In this document: in pieces, positions 34,671 to 45,070 of the stretch
Layout of the letters: each line of letters starts with the position of its first letter
Position numbering within the stretch: the stretch's first letter is position 1
Assembly: GCA_024663395.1 (NCBI GenBank)
Contig: JANFAH010000012.1
Span: 434,001-498,000 of the forward strand
Reading direction: 5' to 3'
Length of the DNA: 64,000 nucleotides
Source: Pisolithus tinctorius
Lineage: Eukaryota > Basidiomycota > Agaricomycetes > Boletales > Pisolithaceae
The notes under the pieces: generated by a model
The model's database searches: none
What the model saw: only the letters and a program-made list of their open reading frames with translations
What the model was told of the DNA's origin: nothing
Program-made: the position numbers and the translations under genes

Positions 34671-35198
34671 TGTCATAGCCATGTCTCGACCCCGGCCAGA
34701 CTCGGCTTCGCACTCACTCAGTCCGGCCTCGGCCTCGCCAATCCCGTACCTCCAGTTGGTCTAGCGCGGTAGACACTGCTTTGCAGTGTCTGTCATTTCG
34801 GTTAAGTCCTGTCCCTGGTCCTGTCCCCGGTCCACCTGTCCCGGTCTCCGTTACCTTAGTCATACGTTAGTAATCCTTGTCTTACCAATCCTCTTAGCAA
34901 TCCTTGCGAGACTGGCACTACCAGTCTCCGTACTATAGTTACTTCTAGTATATAAACTCGTAGATACTCGGCCTGTAGACTTCAGTCTGAAATCAACTAA
35001 GTTAACCCTGATAACCCCGCCTCGGCCTCGGACTCGGACTGAGACCCATGCAAGGGAATAGCGCTGTATCCTCAGTCGCTAAGTCCAAACAGTCCAAACA
35101 TCTCCATCCTCAACTTCACCCCTGACCCCGACCCCTCGGCTTCGCGCCCACTTCGGTCTCCGGTCCGGACTCAACCCGGACAATCCTCATACTTGACA
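34671..35198 (+). mobile_element. Solo LTR, family E
   Basis: 528 bp, TGTCATAGCC..CTTGACA, flanked by perfect GATAT duplications (34666-34670 and 35199-35203). Contains agtatataaactc as a TATA candidate near 34949. It interrupts the left arm of the inverted duplication; the right arm lacks it, giving the empty site. CpG content is high, so it looks young. Confidence 0.95.
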
Positions 35199-35915
35199 GA
35201 TATGAATGAAGACAGATAGACTCTTCCGAATGAGCCTCAACTGTCGATGATGAGATAGGCACTGAACTGACTGCTGAGTGACTTCTGGACTGCTTCTGAA
35301 TTGCTTTTTTGTAGCTAAGTACATGGGGGTTTATATACTGTGGGGGGAGCACAGCTTGTGACAAACAAGGCACAAACACCTGGTAAGTAATGAGTAAGGA
35401 CTGAGTAATCATGGTGAGTAAGAGAGAAATGATAAGTAAGCAAGCAAAGAAGATTGGTAAGTATTGGCAATGAACAAGTCAAGGATAGTCAAAATGTCAC
35501 AAAATGAGTCAAATAGAATCAGAAACTGAGTAAGTGCACTGATATCACATTAGGGGGTGGCGATGCAAGTTAGATCTTGGCGGAGACATCTTGAGATCCA
35601 AAGATGGCATGACAGATGGACAGTGTTTCCAGATAGGGAAGTATTAATTCCAGAATTGAAGGGCATGAGTCAGGTGTCAAAGGGGGCTAGGGCATTGGGC
35701 GTCTGTGGGGCAATGAGAGCATACACGATCGTGTCTCCCACCCTTCCATCCTCTCAGTGAAGTTAAGAAAAACTTCATGAACGGGGCTCTGATGGAGGAG
35801 GAGGAGAAGGGGGGACATCTTCTGCTGGATCTTGCAGTAAGAAGGCAAGATGCATGTCATACTCATCATGAATGTGATCAGGGAGGCTGGAGGACAGTAG
35901 ATTATACTGCAGCTG

Positions 35916-36539
35916 TCACAATGCGGGAAGAATGATGGATGAGACTGGAATACAGATGGTGCAGGGAGCAGGGAGGAACAATCCATATGCTTCATCAACT
36001 GGGGAGACTGAAATGGCCACATAAGACCTTTCTAACCGAGTGACAGACCTGAGGCGACCAAAGAACGTCCTTCTAGGGAGGAACGATCCATATGCTTCAT
36101 CAACTGGGGAGACTGAAATGGCCACATAAGACCTTTCTAACCGAGTGACAGACCTGAGGCAACCAAAGAACGTCCTTCTGGAAGTCATACTGACAAGGAG
36201 AACACACTGACCAAGCTGCATGGGATGAGATGGGGCTGACAATGACGGGATGAACCAGGGGGCTTCAGGACGGAAGCTGGTGGGAATGCCTGGCAGATAT
36301 ATGTAGCCACTGTCTCTGGCAAATGAGACAAGCGAGACAAGCAATGAAGAGGTGGCCATGATTGATGGACTTAGCGAAATGAGTGTCTGATGGATGGAGT
36401 GCTGTAGAAACATGCAGGGTGCGAGGATCCTCTCCAAATTTGGAAGGCAGGATGGCGTGGCTGAGCACTTTAGGCGAGTGTGAGAATGGAGTCGATATCT
36501 TTGGAAATGGTGGAGATATGATGAAAACCAGAATGCCAT
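35916..36539 (-). pseudogene. Unrecognised ORF in the inverted duplication, left copy
   Basis: 207 codons beginning MAFWFSSYLHHFQ, containing FARDSGYIYLPGIPTSF and PSHPMQLGQCVLLVSMTSRR. A 35-residue segment (FFGCLRSVTRLERS...) is tandemly duplicated, that is 105 bp. It ends at a TGA; the mirrored copy has CAA there, both explicable from CGA. Beyond it, the frame continues QLQYNLLSSSLPDH and ends in a proline-rich tail. No domain recognised; it may be a transposon gene or a chance frame. Confidence 0.35.
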
Positions 36540-36742
36540 ACATGGGCACTAAAAACCTTTAACATGCGCTTAACTCGCTTCCTCTTTTCTCTTTAGCACT
36601 GATGACTGTTCATGTCCAACAGTCTTTCTACACATGAGGCCTTTAGTCTTCATCTGCATGCCTGGGCATTGTGTGCAACTCGTCAACGAGTTAGGCAGAG
36701 TCAGCTGTAACCATTTCCACAACACCTTTGGTGTGTGACAGC

Positions 36743-38104
36743 ACCCATGTACAGCATTCTGGTTTTCATCGTAACTCCACCATTTCCAAAGATATCGACT
36801 CAGTTCTCACACTTGCTTAAAGTGCTCAGCCCCATGATTCTTCCTTCCAAATTTGGAGAGGATCCTCACACCCTGCGCATTTCTACAGCACTCCATCCAT
36901 CAGATGCTCATTTCACTAAGTCCATCAATCATGGCCACCTCTTCATCAATCATCTCACTTGTCTCATTTGCCAGAGACAGTGGCTATGTATATCTGCCAG
37001 GTGTTCCCACCAGCTTCCATCCTGAAGCCCCCTGGTTCATCCCATTGTTGTCAGCCCCATCTCATCCCATGCAGCTTGGTCAGCATGTTCTCCTTGTCAG
37101 TATGACTTCCAGAAGGATGTTCTTTGGTTGCCTCAGGTCTGTCACTCGGTTAGAAAGGTCTTATGTGGTCGTTTCAGTCTCCCTGGTTGATGAAGCATAT
37201 GGATCGTTCCTCCCTGCTCCCTGCACTGTCTTTATTCCAGTCTCGTCCATCATTCTTCCCACATTGCAACAGCTGCAGTATAATCTACTGTCCTCCAGCC
37301 TCCCTGATCACATTCATGACGAGTATGACATGCATCTTGCCTTCTTACTGCAGGATCCAGCAGAAGACATCCCCCCTTCTCCTCCTCCTCCATCAGAACC
37401 CCATCCATGAAGTTTTTGTTAACTTCGCTGAGAGGACAAAAGGGTGGGAGATGCGATCGCATATGCTCTCATTGCCCCACAGACCCCCAATGCCCTAGCC
37501 CCCTTTGACACCTGACTCATGCCCTTCAATTCTGGAATTAATACTTCCCTATCTGGAAACACCATCCATCTGTCATGCTGTCTTTGGATCTAGAGATGCC
37601 TCTGCCGAGATCTAACTTGCATCGCCACCCCCTAATGTGATATCAGTGTGCTTACTCAGTTTCTGATTCTATTTGACTCATTTTGTGATATTTTGACTAT
37701 CCTTGACTTGTTCATTGCCAATACTTACCAATCCTCTTTGCTTGCTTACTTTTCATTTCTCACTTACTCATCATGATTACTCAGTCCTTACTCATTACTT
37801 ACCAAGTGTTTGTGCCTTGTTTGTCACAAGCTGTGCCCCCCCCCCACAGTATATAAACCCCCATGTACTTAGCTACCCAAGAAGCAATTCAGAAGCAATC
37901 CAGCAGTACAGTTGAGGCTCCACAAAGGGGTCTATCTGTCGTCATTTGTATACTTGGTAGTTGAGGCTCATTCAGAAGAGTCTATCTGCCATCCATCATT
38001 CATCTGAAGCTTTATCCCCACTTAGTCAGCAGTCCAGCTTAGTCATCCATCCACTCCTGCATAACTCATCAATGACTTGCACCAGGGGCACATTGTATCA
38101 AAGT
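36743..38104 (+). repeat. Right arm of the inverted duplication, first part
   Basis: Inverse copy of 34500-36548. Includes an LTR-like stretch with a TATA (cagtatataaaccccc, about 37850) and long runs of 'ttactc / ttgact'. The arm is broken at 38104 by the Ngaro element and resumes at 44687, where it ends near 45065, just before the ATG of the T1 accessory gene. Confidence 0.8.
36853..37410 (+). pseudogene. Unrecognised ORF in the inverted duplication, right copy
   Basis: Mirror of the minus-strand ORF at 35916-36539, 185 codons, ending in DPAEDIPPSPPPPSEPHP. The upstream part of the frame has a stop that the left copy lacks. It carries a single copy of the 35-residue segment duplicated on the left. 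No family recognised. Confidence 0.35.
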
Positions 38105-38251
38105 TAGGAATTCTAGTACATAGAAGGCATGACTAGTAATAGAATATTGTCTTTGCATGAGTGGCTGTGTAGCTGCATCCCCTTGCCTTTTCTTCCTCCA
38201 TCGTCATCAGAGTCCAGCCCACAGTGTGGGCCTCTAATTGTTCAGTTTTCA
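38105..38251 (+). repeat. Ngaro A1 terminal repeat
   Basis: 147 bp starting taggaattctag, direct copy of 44258-44404. Differences include CA here against TG in A2 and TG here against CA, the signature of a lost CpG. Confidence 0.92.
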
Positions 38252-38429
38252 TTCCTTTTTCACTGTTGCTCCTTAACCGCCAACTGACTACTCCGCTCCT
38301 TAAACATTATGCACCCTCCTCAACAAGTCGAGACTGTGAACAACCACAACCACCTAGTGCCACAGCATGGACACATGGCAGCCTCAGCAACCACAATGAC
38401 CTGATTTCTCCCTACCCACCTTCCAAGGC

Positions 38430-40055
38430 GTGGTAGAGCTGGCGATGATTGGAGCAAACATGTCCCAGGAGGACGCCATTGAAGAACTCAGAAGATGCTG
38501 GGATCAGAACAATCCACCAGGAGAACCCCATCCAGAGGACCTACCACAGCCGGAAGGAGACCAGGGAAACCTGCCAGAAGAACCACCACACCCACTGGCA
38601 CCACCACCAGCCGTCAGCCTGGAGCATCTTCTCCAACGACTCCCAGAAACCAACCCCCCCACTTTCAACCCGGACACCATGGTCTTGTCCAACCTCCCAA
38701 TGCGACCGGCTGAATATGCCATAAAGAAAATAGAGGCGTTCAAGTTTGTCCATATGTGGTATTTCTCATGGGAGGGACTACTCGAGGCAGCTCAAACAGT
38801 AAGACGACTGGAGGAGAATGACACCCTAGCCATCACCCAAGCGAGCAAAGGAAACATCACCCTACACATGGCCAACTCCCTCACCACCTCCAAGAATGCC
38901 AAACCAGACCATGCCCTAACATTCACCAAGTACATGTACACCAAAAATCATTTCCTAACATACATCCAGAATGCTGGATGGGGAAACCAGCTGGTAGATG
39001 CCTTTAACTGGTTCTTCCACCAAATAGACAACCACTGGCTCTGGGATCAGGGAGACCAAGGAGAATGAGCGCTGCTACACTACACATCAAAGGTCAGACA
39101 AGATTGGCATGACAAAGCGGCACGAAATCAAGCATACAACATTGGTACCATAAACGAAGAACTGCTAGCAGACATAGGTCGAGATTTAGATATCAGGGAT
39201 GTACAATCAGGGCTGGACCAGGTCAGTCGCCCACTCTCTCTATCCACCCAGACATCAAAGCGCTAACACAACGTTCCCCCCATCCTTCAACTCCCCCATC
39301 ACACACACCCACTTTGCCCACCCACACACGACCACAACCGCCTCCCCCTTGCATCTCATGCTCATGCTCATGCCCCAACCCCACATCCCACTGCTGCTGC
39401 ACATACTGCCATGCTGCTGCTGCCAATAAACCACCCCCCCCCCCCACTCACCCTGCTGTTCCCCACATACCAAACACTGCTGCTGCTGCCCATGGGCCTA
39501 CCCACCCCCACTATACACACCTGCGGCCTCTCGTCCCCACACCAAACACAGATTCAGCACAGCCAGCTACCCTGCCCAGAGCCCTTCGAAAGGGGATGAC
39601 AGCCCATGTGCTTCCAAAAGTGCAGATCCTCCCACTCCCCCTCCCCCAAACACACCCAAGGACAGAGGCCAAGATAGCGCTATGACAGGTCCAGATCACG
39701 CTGGCCCAGGTCTCGCTTGCCTCGAAAACACTCCAGATCCCTGCAACGATGTAACAGCAGGGACAGAAGGGGATGTCGTGAATTTCACAACAAGACTCAC
39801 ATCGTCTGCCCAAAGTGCCTGGGATGGCACAAAGACTGCTCTTTCTGTAATGAACCCATGTGCTGGGACAAATCAGCCCTGGCCCACTGTACGTGAGACC
39901 AACAGGGCCACCTCGTCAACAAGAACAGTCATACTCTGTGCTGGGACTTTCAATGCCCCTGTGGATGCCTCAGCAAACTCCACTGCCATGAGTGCTTGGG
40001 CTGTGGCAACACCAAACACAGAGCGCAGGAATGCCCTCACCGACAACCTGCTTGA
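38430..40055 (+). pseudogene. Ngaro ORF1 (Gag-like, cysteine-rich)
   Basis: One frame with internal stops. The N-terminal part (38430-39068) is acidic and Pro-rich, then helical (AEYAIKKIEAFKFVHMWYFS). After a TGA it continues ALLHYTSKVRQDWHDKA, then a Pro/His-rich low-complexity linker, and finally a cysteine/histidine-rich end (VCPKCLGWHKDCSFCNEPMC, then CHECLGCGNTKHRAQEC) resembling multiple zinc knuckles. It likely packages element RNA, by analogy with ORF1 of Ngaro elements. Confidence 0.75.
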
Positions 40056-41919
40056 GACAAGACAACATGACATCACGTGCACCCCATATCATCCACAAGC
40101 CTGGGAGGCCTTTCTCATAAAACACCAGCTAACTCCGAAATACCCATCCCTAGTCAATCAGTTAATCTACGGATTCCATGTCCATGTACCCAACATACCC
40201 CACACATTCACCCCCCCAAATAGCCCCTCTGTCAACCAACACTATCATGCCTTCAAGGAAATAATCGAGAAAGAGTTTGCCAAAGGCCACTACCTGGGCC
40301 CTTCCCCCCCCCATCTACTCAAGCAGTACATAGGCCCTTTCCAGTTGTCCCCCCTTAGTATCATACCAAAGCCTGGCAAACCCAGGAAGTACTGCCTAAT
40401 ACAAAACTTATCCTACCCCATTGTACCTAGACATGGCAATGCATTCTCAATCAACTTGTGTGTTGAATCCTCCCTCTTCCCCTGCACTTGGGGAACCTTT
40501 ATGACAATGTGTGCACTAATAGTGTCTCTTCCCCCAGGATGTCAAGGCATGACCAGAGACATAGCAGAAGCTTACAGAATGATCCCGATACACCCATCCC
40601 AGTGGCCAGGGCTTGTAGTATGACTATCCAACACCCCACCAACATTCACCATCGACACAGTGTTATGCTTTGGATATGGACCCTCGGCAGGCATCTACGG
40701 AGGAGTCAGAGATGCAGGACTGGACATAATGTGAGCTGAGGGGATCGGCCTGATAGTCGCCTGGGTTGACAACCACCTATTCATATGTCTACTAAAGTCT
40801 GAAATCCCTAAGTACAACATTGTCAGAAAACAAAAAGCTGAACTAATCCTAGAAAACAGGGGCACCAAAACAGACAATGGACATCTATGGTACAAAGGAG
40901 CTACCCTGGCCAATGGAGAGTATGAAGAGTTTGCCGAAGAATGCCTTTTCCCCATAAAAGCCTTCTCAAAAGCCGAAGACATCACATCTCAAGCAGACCT
41001 CCATGCATACTCCTTCAAACACATCGATGCAATTGCGACCCAACTCAGCATACTGTGGGAACAAGCTAAGGACACACAATTCTCCAGCGTGCCAACATTC
41101 ATGGGTTTCATCTGGTATCTAGACAACAAAACAGTCAGGCTTACAGAAGGGAAGAAGGAAAAGTATACTACATCCATAGACAAGTGGTCCCGAAAGAAGA
41201 CCCATAATCTAGAGGAGGTACAGAAGCTTCATGGAAGACTCTCGCACACAGCACTGGTAATCCCAGGAGGTAGTGCTTACCTAACATCACTGCAGGCAAT
41301 GCTCACCATTTTCAGAGACAAACCCTTCATGCCCTGCATGCAGCCTCGAGGCCTGCAATGCGAACTGCTTTGGTGGCGAACAGCTCTCCAAACATCACCC
41401 CCCATCCCCATTCCCATCCACTGTACTGCCATCGACCTTCGAGCCTTCTCAGATGCCAGCTCCAGCATTGGCCATGCGATCATCATCAGAGAAAAATGGA
41501 GAGCCTGGACCCTACACCCTAATTGGAAGGGAGACAAGAGGGATATCGGCTGGGCAGAGAGCATCACTTTCAAATTCCTTGTACATTACCTACTCATGCT
41601 CAGTCCCTCCTCCGAACCTCTACAGGTCTTCAGAGATAATGAAGGAGTTGTTAAAGCCTGGAGAAAAGGTAGGAGCAGCAACAAGCCCACAAACAACACC
41701 TTCCACAGGATCCATGCTCTCCTTGCCTCTCCCCCATGCAGAGTGTTCACAGACTATGTCCCGAGTGAACTCAACCCAGCAGACAAACCATCACAGGGCA
41801 TCTATCCCCCCACCAAACTTGCACTGCCCCCCATCCCAATCCCAACCCCCATTGCTCACCTTGTCTTCGATTTTGATGACCCACACACCAACAGTCTCGC
41901 AATCCAACATCAACTTTAA
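40021..41919 (+). pseudogene. Ngaro reverse transcriptase-RNase H
   Basis: RT signature IGPFQLSPLSIIPKPGKPRK, MTRDIAEAYRMIPIHPSQWP, TVLCFGYGPSAGIYG, and the catalytic box AWVDNHLFI where DIRS/Ngaro elements have VDD, so the second Asp is Asn here. RNase H starts DLRAFSDASSSIGHAII and includes FRDNEGVVKAWRKG and YVPSELNPADKPSQG. Two TGA stops (after LVV and DIM) replace probable Arg codons. It overlaps ORF1 slightly and the recombinase frame not at all if that starts at 41972. Confidence 0.88.
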
Positions 41920-41971
41920 CAACATCACCACAATAACAGTCACACAACAAACGTTCCCCCCTTCGAGACCC

Positions 41972-44010
41972 ATGGCTATCCTTCCATACCCAATAAACCT
42001 AACACCGAAGCCCTCTGAGCTACACCCCATGTGCCCAGTGAAAGACCGCTTAGAACGATGGCAACCACACCCCAACATCGTACAAGCGCTAAACATCCTG
42101 CCAGAGTTCCAAGACAGAGTACGAGAGGTAACTCTCAGAGGTTGGAACAAGAGCACCAGAGCATCGTATGGGGCAGGGCTCCTCATCTACCATGTCTTCT
42201 GTGACAGCAGGAACGTCCCAGAGGAAGAAAGAGCACCAGTGGACACGAACCTGATATCCACCTTCATCTCCTCCCTAGCTGGTTCATACTCTGGGAAAAC
42301 AATACACAGGTACATTTACAGCGTGCAAGCATGGCATACCCTAAATGGCCTACCCTGGATACTACACAAAGACCAGATAGTGGTGATGTTAAAAGGAGCA
42401 GCCAAAATAGCCCCCCCCTCATCCAAGCAAAATCTGCACAAACCTATTACGGTCCAAATGATCTGTGACTTCCACAAGCAGCTGCAAGCAACGGACCCCC
42501 TAGACACAGCCGTCTTTGCGTGCCTAACAACCATCTTTTATGCAGCCTCCAGAGTAGGAGAATTCACCACCAAGCAGATAGATGCCTTCGACCCCACCCA
42601 GCACATCACCCCCAATGGAGTCCATGAAGACATTGATTGCAACGGTCTCAGCACCACAGTCTTCTTCTTACCAAGCACCAAAGCGAACTCCAAGGGAGAG
42701 GAGGTGAACTGGGCGAAACAATCAGGCCCATCTGATCCCCACGACACACTCCTCCGACATCTGCAGATGAATGACTGTCATATCCATGACTCTCGGACTC
42801 GGACTCAGTCCAGTCTGGACCCCTAGCCCCTATTGCCGGTCAAGCCTGGTCCTAGTCCAGCCTAGAAAACCCAATCCCCACCCTAGATAACTCAACTCTG
42901 GCCTGCATAACTCAAGTCCGGTGTTTTACCCCTATCTCCGGTCCGTTTCAGCCTCCTGGCCTTGTGCTGCCCCACCCCGGTCCTCCTAGGTCTATGTCCG
43001 GGTCACCCAGACATAACTCTGGTCTGTTTCCCTTTGTTTGTACTATATTTAGTCTAGCCCATTCATCTGACTTTGCTTACTGTACAAATCCTGTGTCTGA
43101 CCCCAGTATGCTGGTCACCTGGACTTTGGCTATTAGCCTCGGCACAGCCACTATGGCTATCCACTCTCTTGCTAATCTTCTTGCTAATAGCTTATTAACA
43201 AGTCTGGCTCTATGTTTGTTATCCTGGACCAGCCTCATGTATTTAACCCCTGTACATACTTCATAGCACCCTCAGTCAGAATATCAACTTAGTATTACCC
43301 TCAACTCCATGTTACCCCTTGATCTACTCTATAGCTAAGGCCGAGCCTTAAGCTATCCCTGACCCCTGTCCCGGACCTCTCCCCAGCTTGCATAAGGGTA
43401 CAGCACATAAGCTGAGACCAAGGGAGGTAGATCCAACCCCGGACTGGCTTCCCCTTGTGCGCACTCCAACACCGGTCGGTTTCCCACACTACCGGTCTTA
43501 TTCCCGCACTCCCAGTCTTAAGTCCGGTCCTCCGGACTTAGCCCCTGACCTCCAGCCTTGACTCCAGTCTAACCGGACTTGGCCCCTGTCTCCCGGCCTT
43601 GATTCTGGCCACTCGGACTTGGCCCCTGTCACCCGGTCTTGAAGCCCAGTCACCCGAGGGTAAACCCGTACTTCACAATGACCCACCAAAGGACAGCCCT
43701 CTTCACATATAAGAAAGATGGTGAACATCGCCCCCTAACTTGTCACACATTCATTTCACGCCTGAAGAAACTGGCAAAGGCGGCTGGATATGACCATGTA
43801 CATGGACACGGGCTCAGGATAGGAGCCACACTAGAGTACTTACTGCGAGGAATACCATTTGAAGTGATGAAGGTCAAAGGCAGATGGGCAAGCGACACCT
43901 TTCAACTTTACCTCAGAAAACACAATCAGATACTTGCCCCTTACATTCAGGCCATGCCCACAGAAACAGCCGCCAAATTCATTCGCATTGTGATGCCACC
44001 AGTGCGTTGA
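41972..44010 (+). pseudogene. Ngaro tyrosine recombinase, split by a solo LTR
   Basis: From 41972 (MAILPYPINLTPKPSEL). SAM-like N-terminal domain (GWNKSTRASYGAGLLIYHVF), then ASRVGEF with the first catalytic Arg. A solo LTR (42776-43677) interrupts after HLQMND. After it, the C-terminal half reads HGHGLRIGATLEYLL (His-x2-Arg), GRWASDTFQLYLRKH (Trp in the second His position and the nucleophile Tyr). A one-base loss in a C run just after the insertion puts the two halves in different frames. It would integrate circular cDNA without target duplication. Confidence 0.92.
42776..43677 (+). mobile_element. Solo LTR, family D
   Basis: 902 bp, TGTCATATCC..ACTTCACA, with perfect ATGAC duplications (42771-42775 and 43678-43682). 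Inverse copy of its first part at 380-1. Rich in 'ccggtc / ggactt' direct motifs toward its 3' end. It contains no coding sequence. Confidence 0.95.
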
Positions 44011-44113
44011 AGCCACATCCCTCCTCGTGAGTAAAGCTCCATTTGCCCTCCTAGATGGTGGGAGATGAGCATCAGCCTGTTGTGTCAGGCAACTCCCTCC
44101 TAACACCCAGGAT

Positions 44114-44686
44114 CTGCAGCTAATGCTTGTCTCGTAGATCACCACCTCATCACAGCCGGAAGGTGCTGCGCGCCCTCACCCACTCCTGCTTAATCACTAC
44201 ATACCGCTACTAGCACCCCTCTTCTCACTTAGCTCAGACAGCAGCGATATGCAAAGATAGGAATTCTAGTATGTAGAAGGCATGACTAGTAATAGAATAT
44301 TGTTTTTGCATGAGTGGCTGTGTAGCTGCATCCCCTCGCCTTTTCTTCCTCCATCGTCATCAGAGTCCAGCCCACAGCATGGGCCTCTAATCGTTCAGTT
44401 TTCACCCACCCACCACTCCACTGAATTCTGCAGGTTCATGCGACCCTTCAGAATTTAGCCTCGCTCAACTCACCACACTGCCATGCTAGGACGGTGGTCC
44501 ACAGAGACAGACACTAATCATCATGAGGCAACCCACCCACCCCTGCAGCTAATGCTCGTCTCGTAGATCACCACCTCATCATGGCCAGAAGGCGCTGTGT
44601 GCCCTTGCCCACTCCTGCTTAATTGCTACATACCGCTACTAGCACCCCTCTTCTCACTTAGCTCAGACAGCAGCGATACGCAAAAA
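44114..44686 (+). repeat. Ngaro B1-A2-B2 terminal repeat block
   Basis: B1 44114-44257 and A2 44258-44404 are directly joined; a 138-bp spacer precedes B2 44543-44686. B1 and B2 start ctgcagctaatgc and end gcgata(t/c)gcaaa. Differences between B1 and B2 are almost all CpG-type, with several CA/TG pairs. Confidence 0.93.
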
Positions 44687-44945
44687 CCATCATTCCAGAA
44701 GTCCTTTTGGCTGAACACCTTCACTCCACTCAGCATCCCCTCCTCAGTCATCATCCATTCATCTACTCCTGCATAACTCATCAACGACTTGCACCAGGAG
44801 CACATTGTATCAAAGTCCATCATTCCAGAAGTCCTTTTGGCTGAACACCTTCACTCCATTCAGCATCCCCTCCTCAGTCATCATCCATTCATCTACTCCT
44901 GTGTAACTCATCAACGACTTGCACCAGGAGCACCTCTACTTGAAG
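44687..44945 (+). repeat. 131-bp tandem repeat next to the Ngaro element
   Basis: Two copies (from 44687 and 44818) of a unit beginning ccatcattccagaagtcctt and including the palindrome-like aactcatcaacgactt. A third, partial unit precedes the Ngaro insertion (to 38104). The inverse arm (34380-34560) has about one and a half units. Confidence 0.88.
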
Positions 44946-45070
44946 TCTCCCCCACATTTAGGTTTCTCTGCACTCCAGGTTCTGCAGAGGCAAACCACCA
45001 CTCACTCTTATTTGTCTTTTGTGTTGGATTTGTTTGGTTTTCACCAGCATTCCACACTTTGACTCACACC

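Larger units (their letters stand above)
34045..36742. mobile_element. Terminal-inverted-repeat element P enclosing one arm of an inverted duplication
   Basis: The ends are inverted repeats of about 200-225 bp: 34045-34271 begins GCTGTCACACACCAAAGGTG and 36549-36742 is its inverse. Both contain a short palindrome (AACTCGTCAACGAGTT in the right copy, CpG-decayed in the left). The interior is a ~1.74-kb sequence (after subtracting the solo LTR) that is repeated in inverse orientation outside, at 36743-38104 plus 44687-45065. No convincing target duplication is seen. No transposase is recognised, so it is probably non-autonomous. Confidence 0.6.
38105..44686 (+). mobile_element. Ngaro/DIRS-type tyrosine-recombinase retrotransposon
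   Basis: Split direct repeats in the order A1 (38105-38251), genes, B1 (44114-44257), A2 (44258-44404), B2 (44543-44686); the A copies are both 147 bp and the B copies both 144 bp. No target duplication: flanks 'tatcaaagt' and 'ccatcattcc' are contiguous in the tandem copy at 44811-44827. Genes are Gag-like, RT-RNase H and tyrosine recombinase. All are damaged, mainly by TGA stops, and the recombinase is split by a solo LTR. Confidence 0.95.

Noticed and set aside
41453..41971. N-terminal part of the long recombinase frame
   Set aside because: It overlaps the RNase H gene in another frame and has no recombinase motif; the recombinase most likely starts at 41972.
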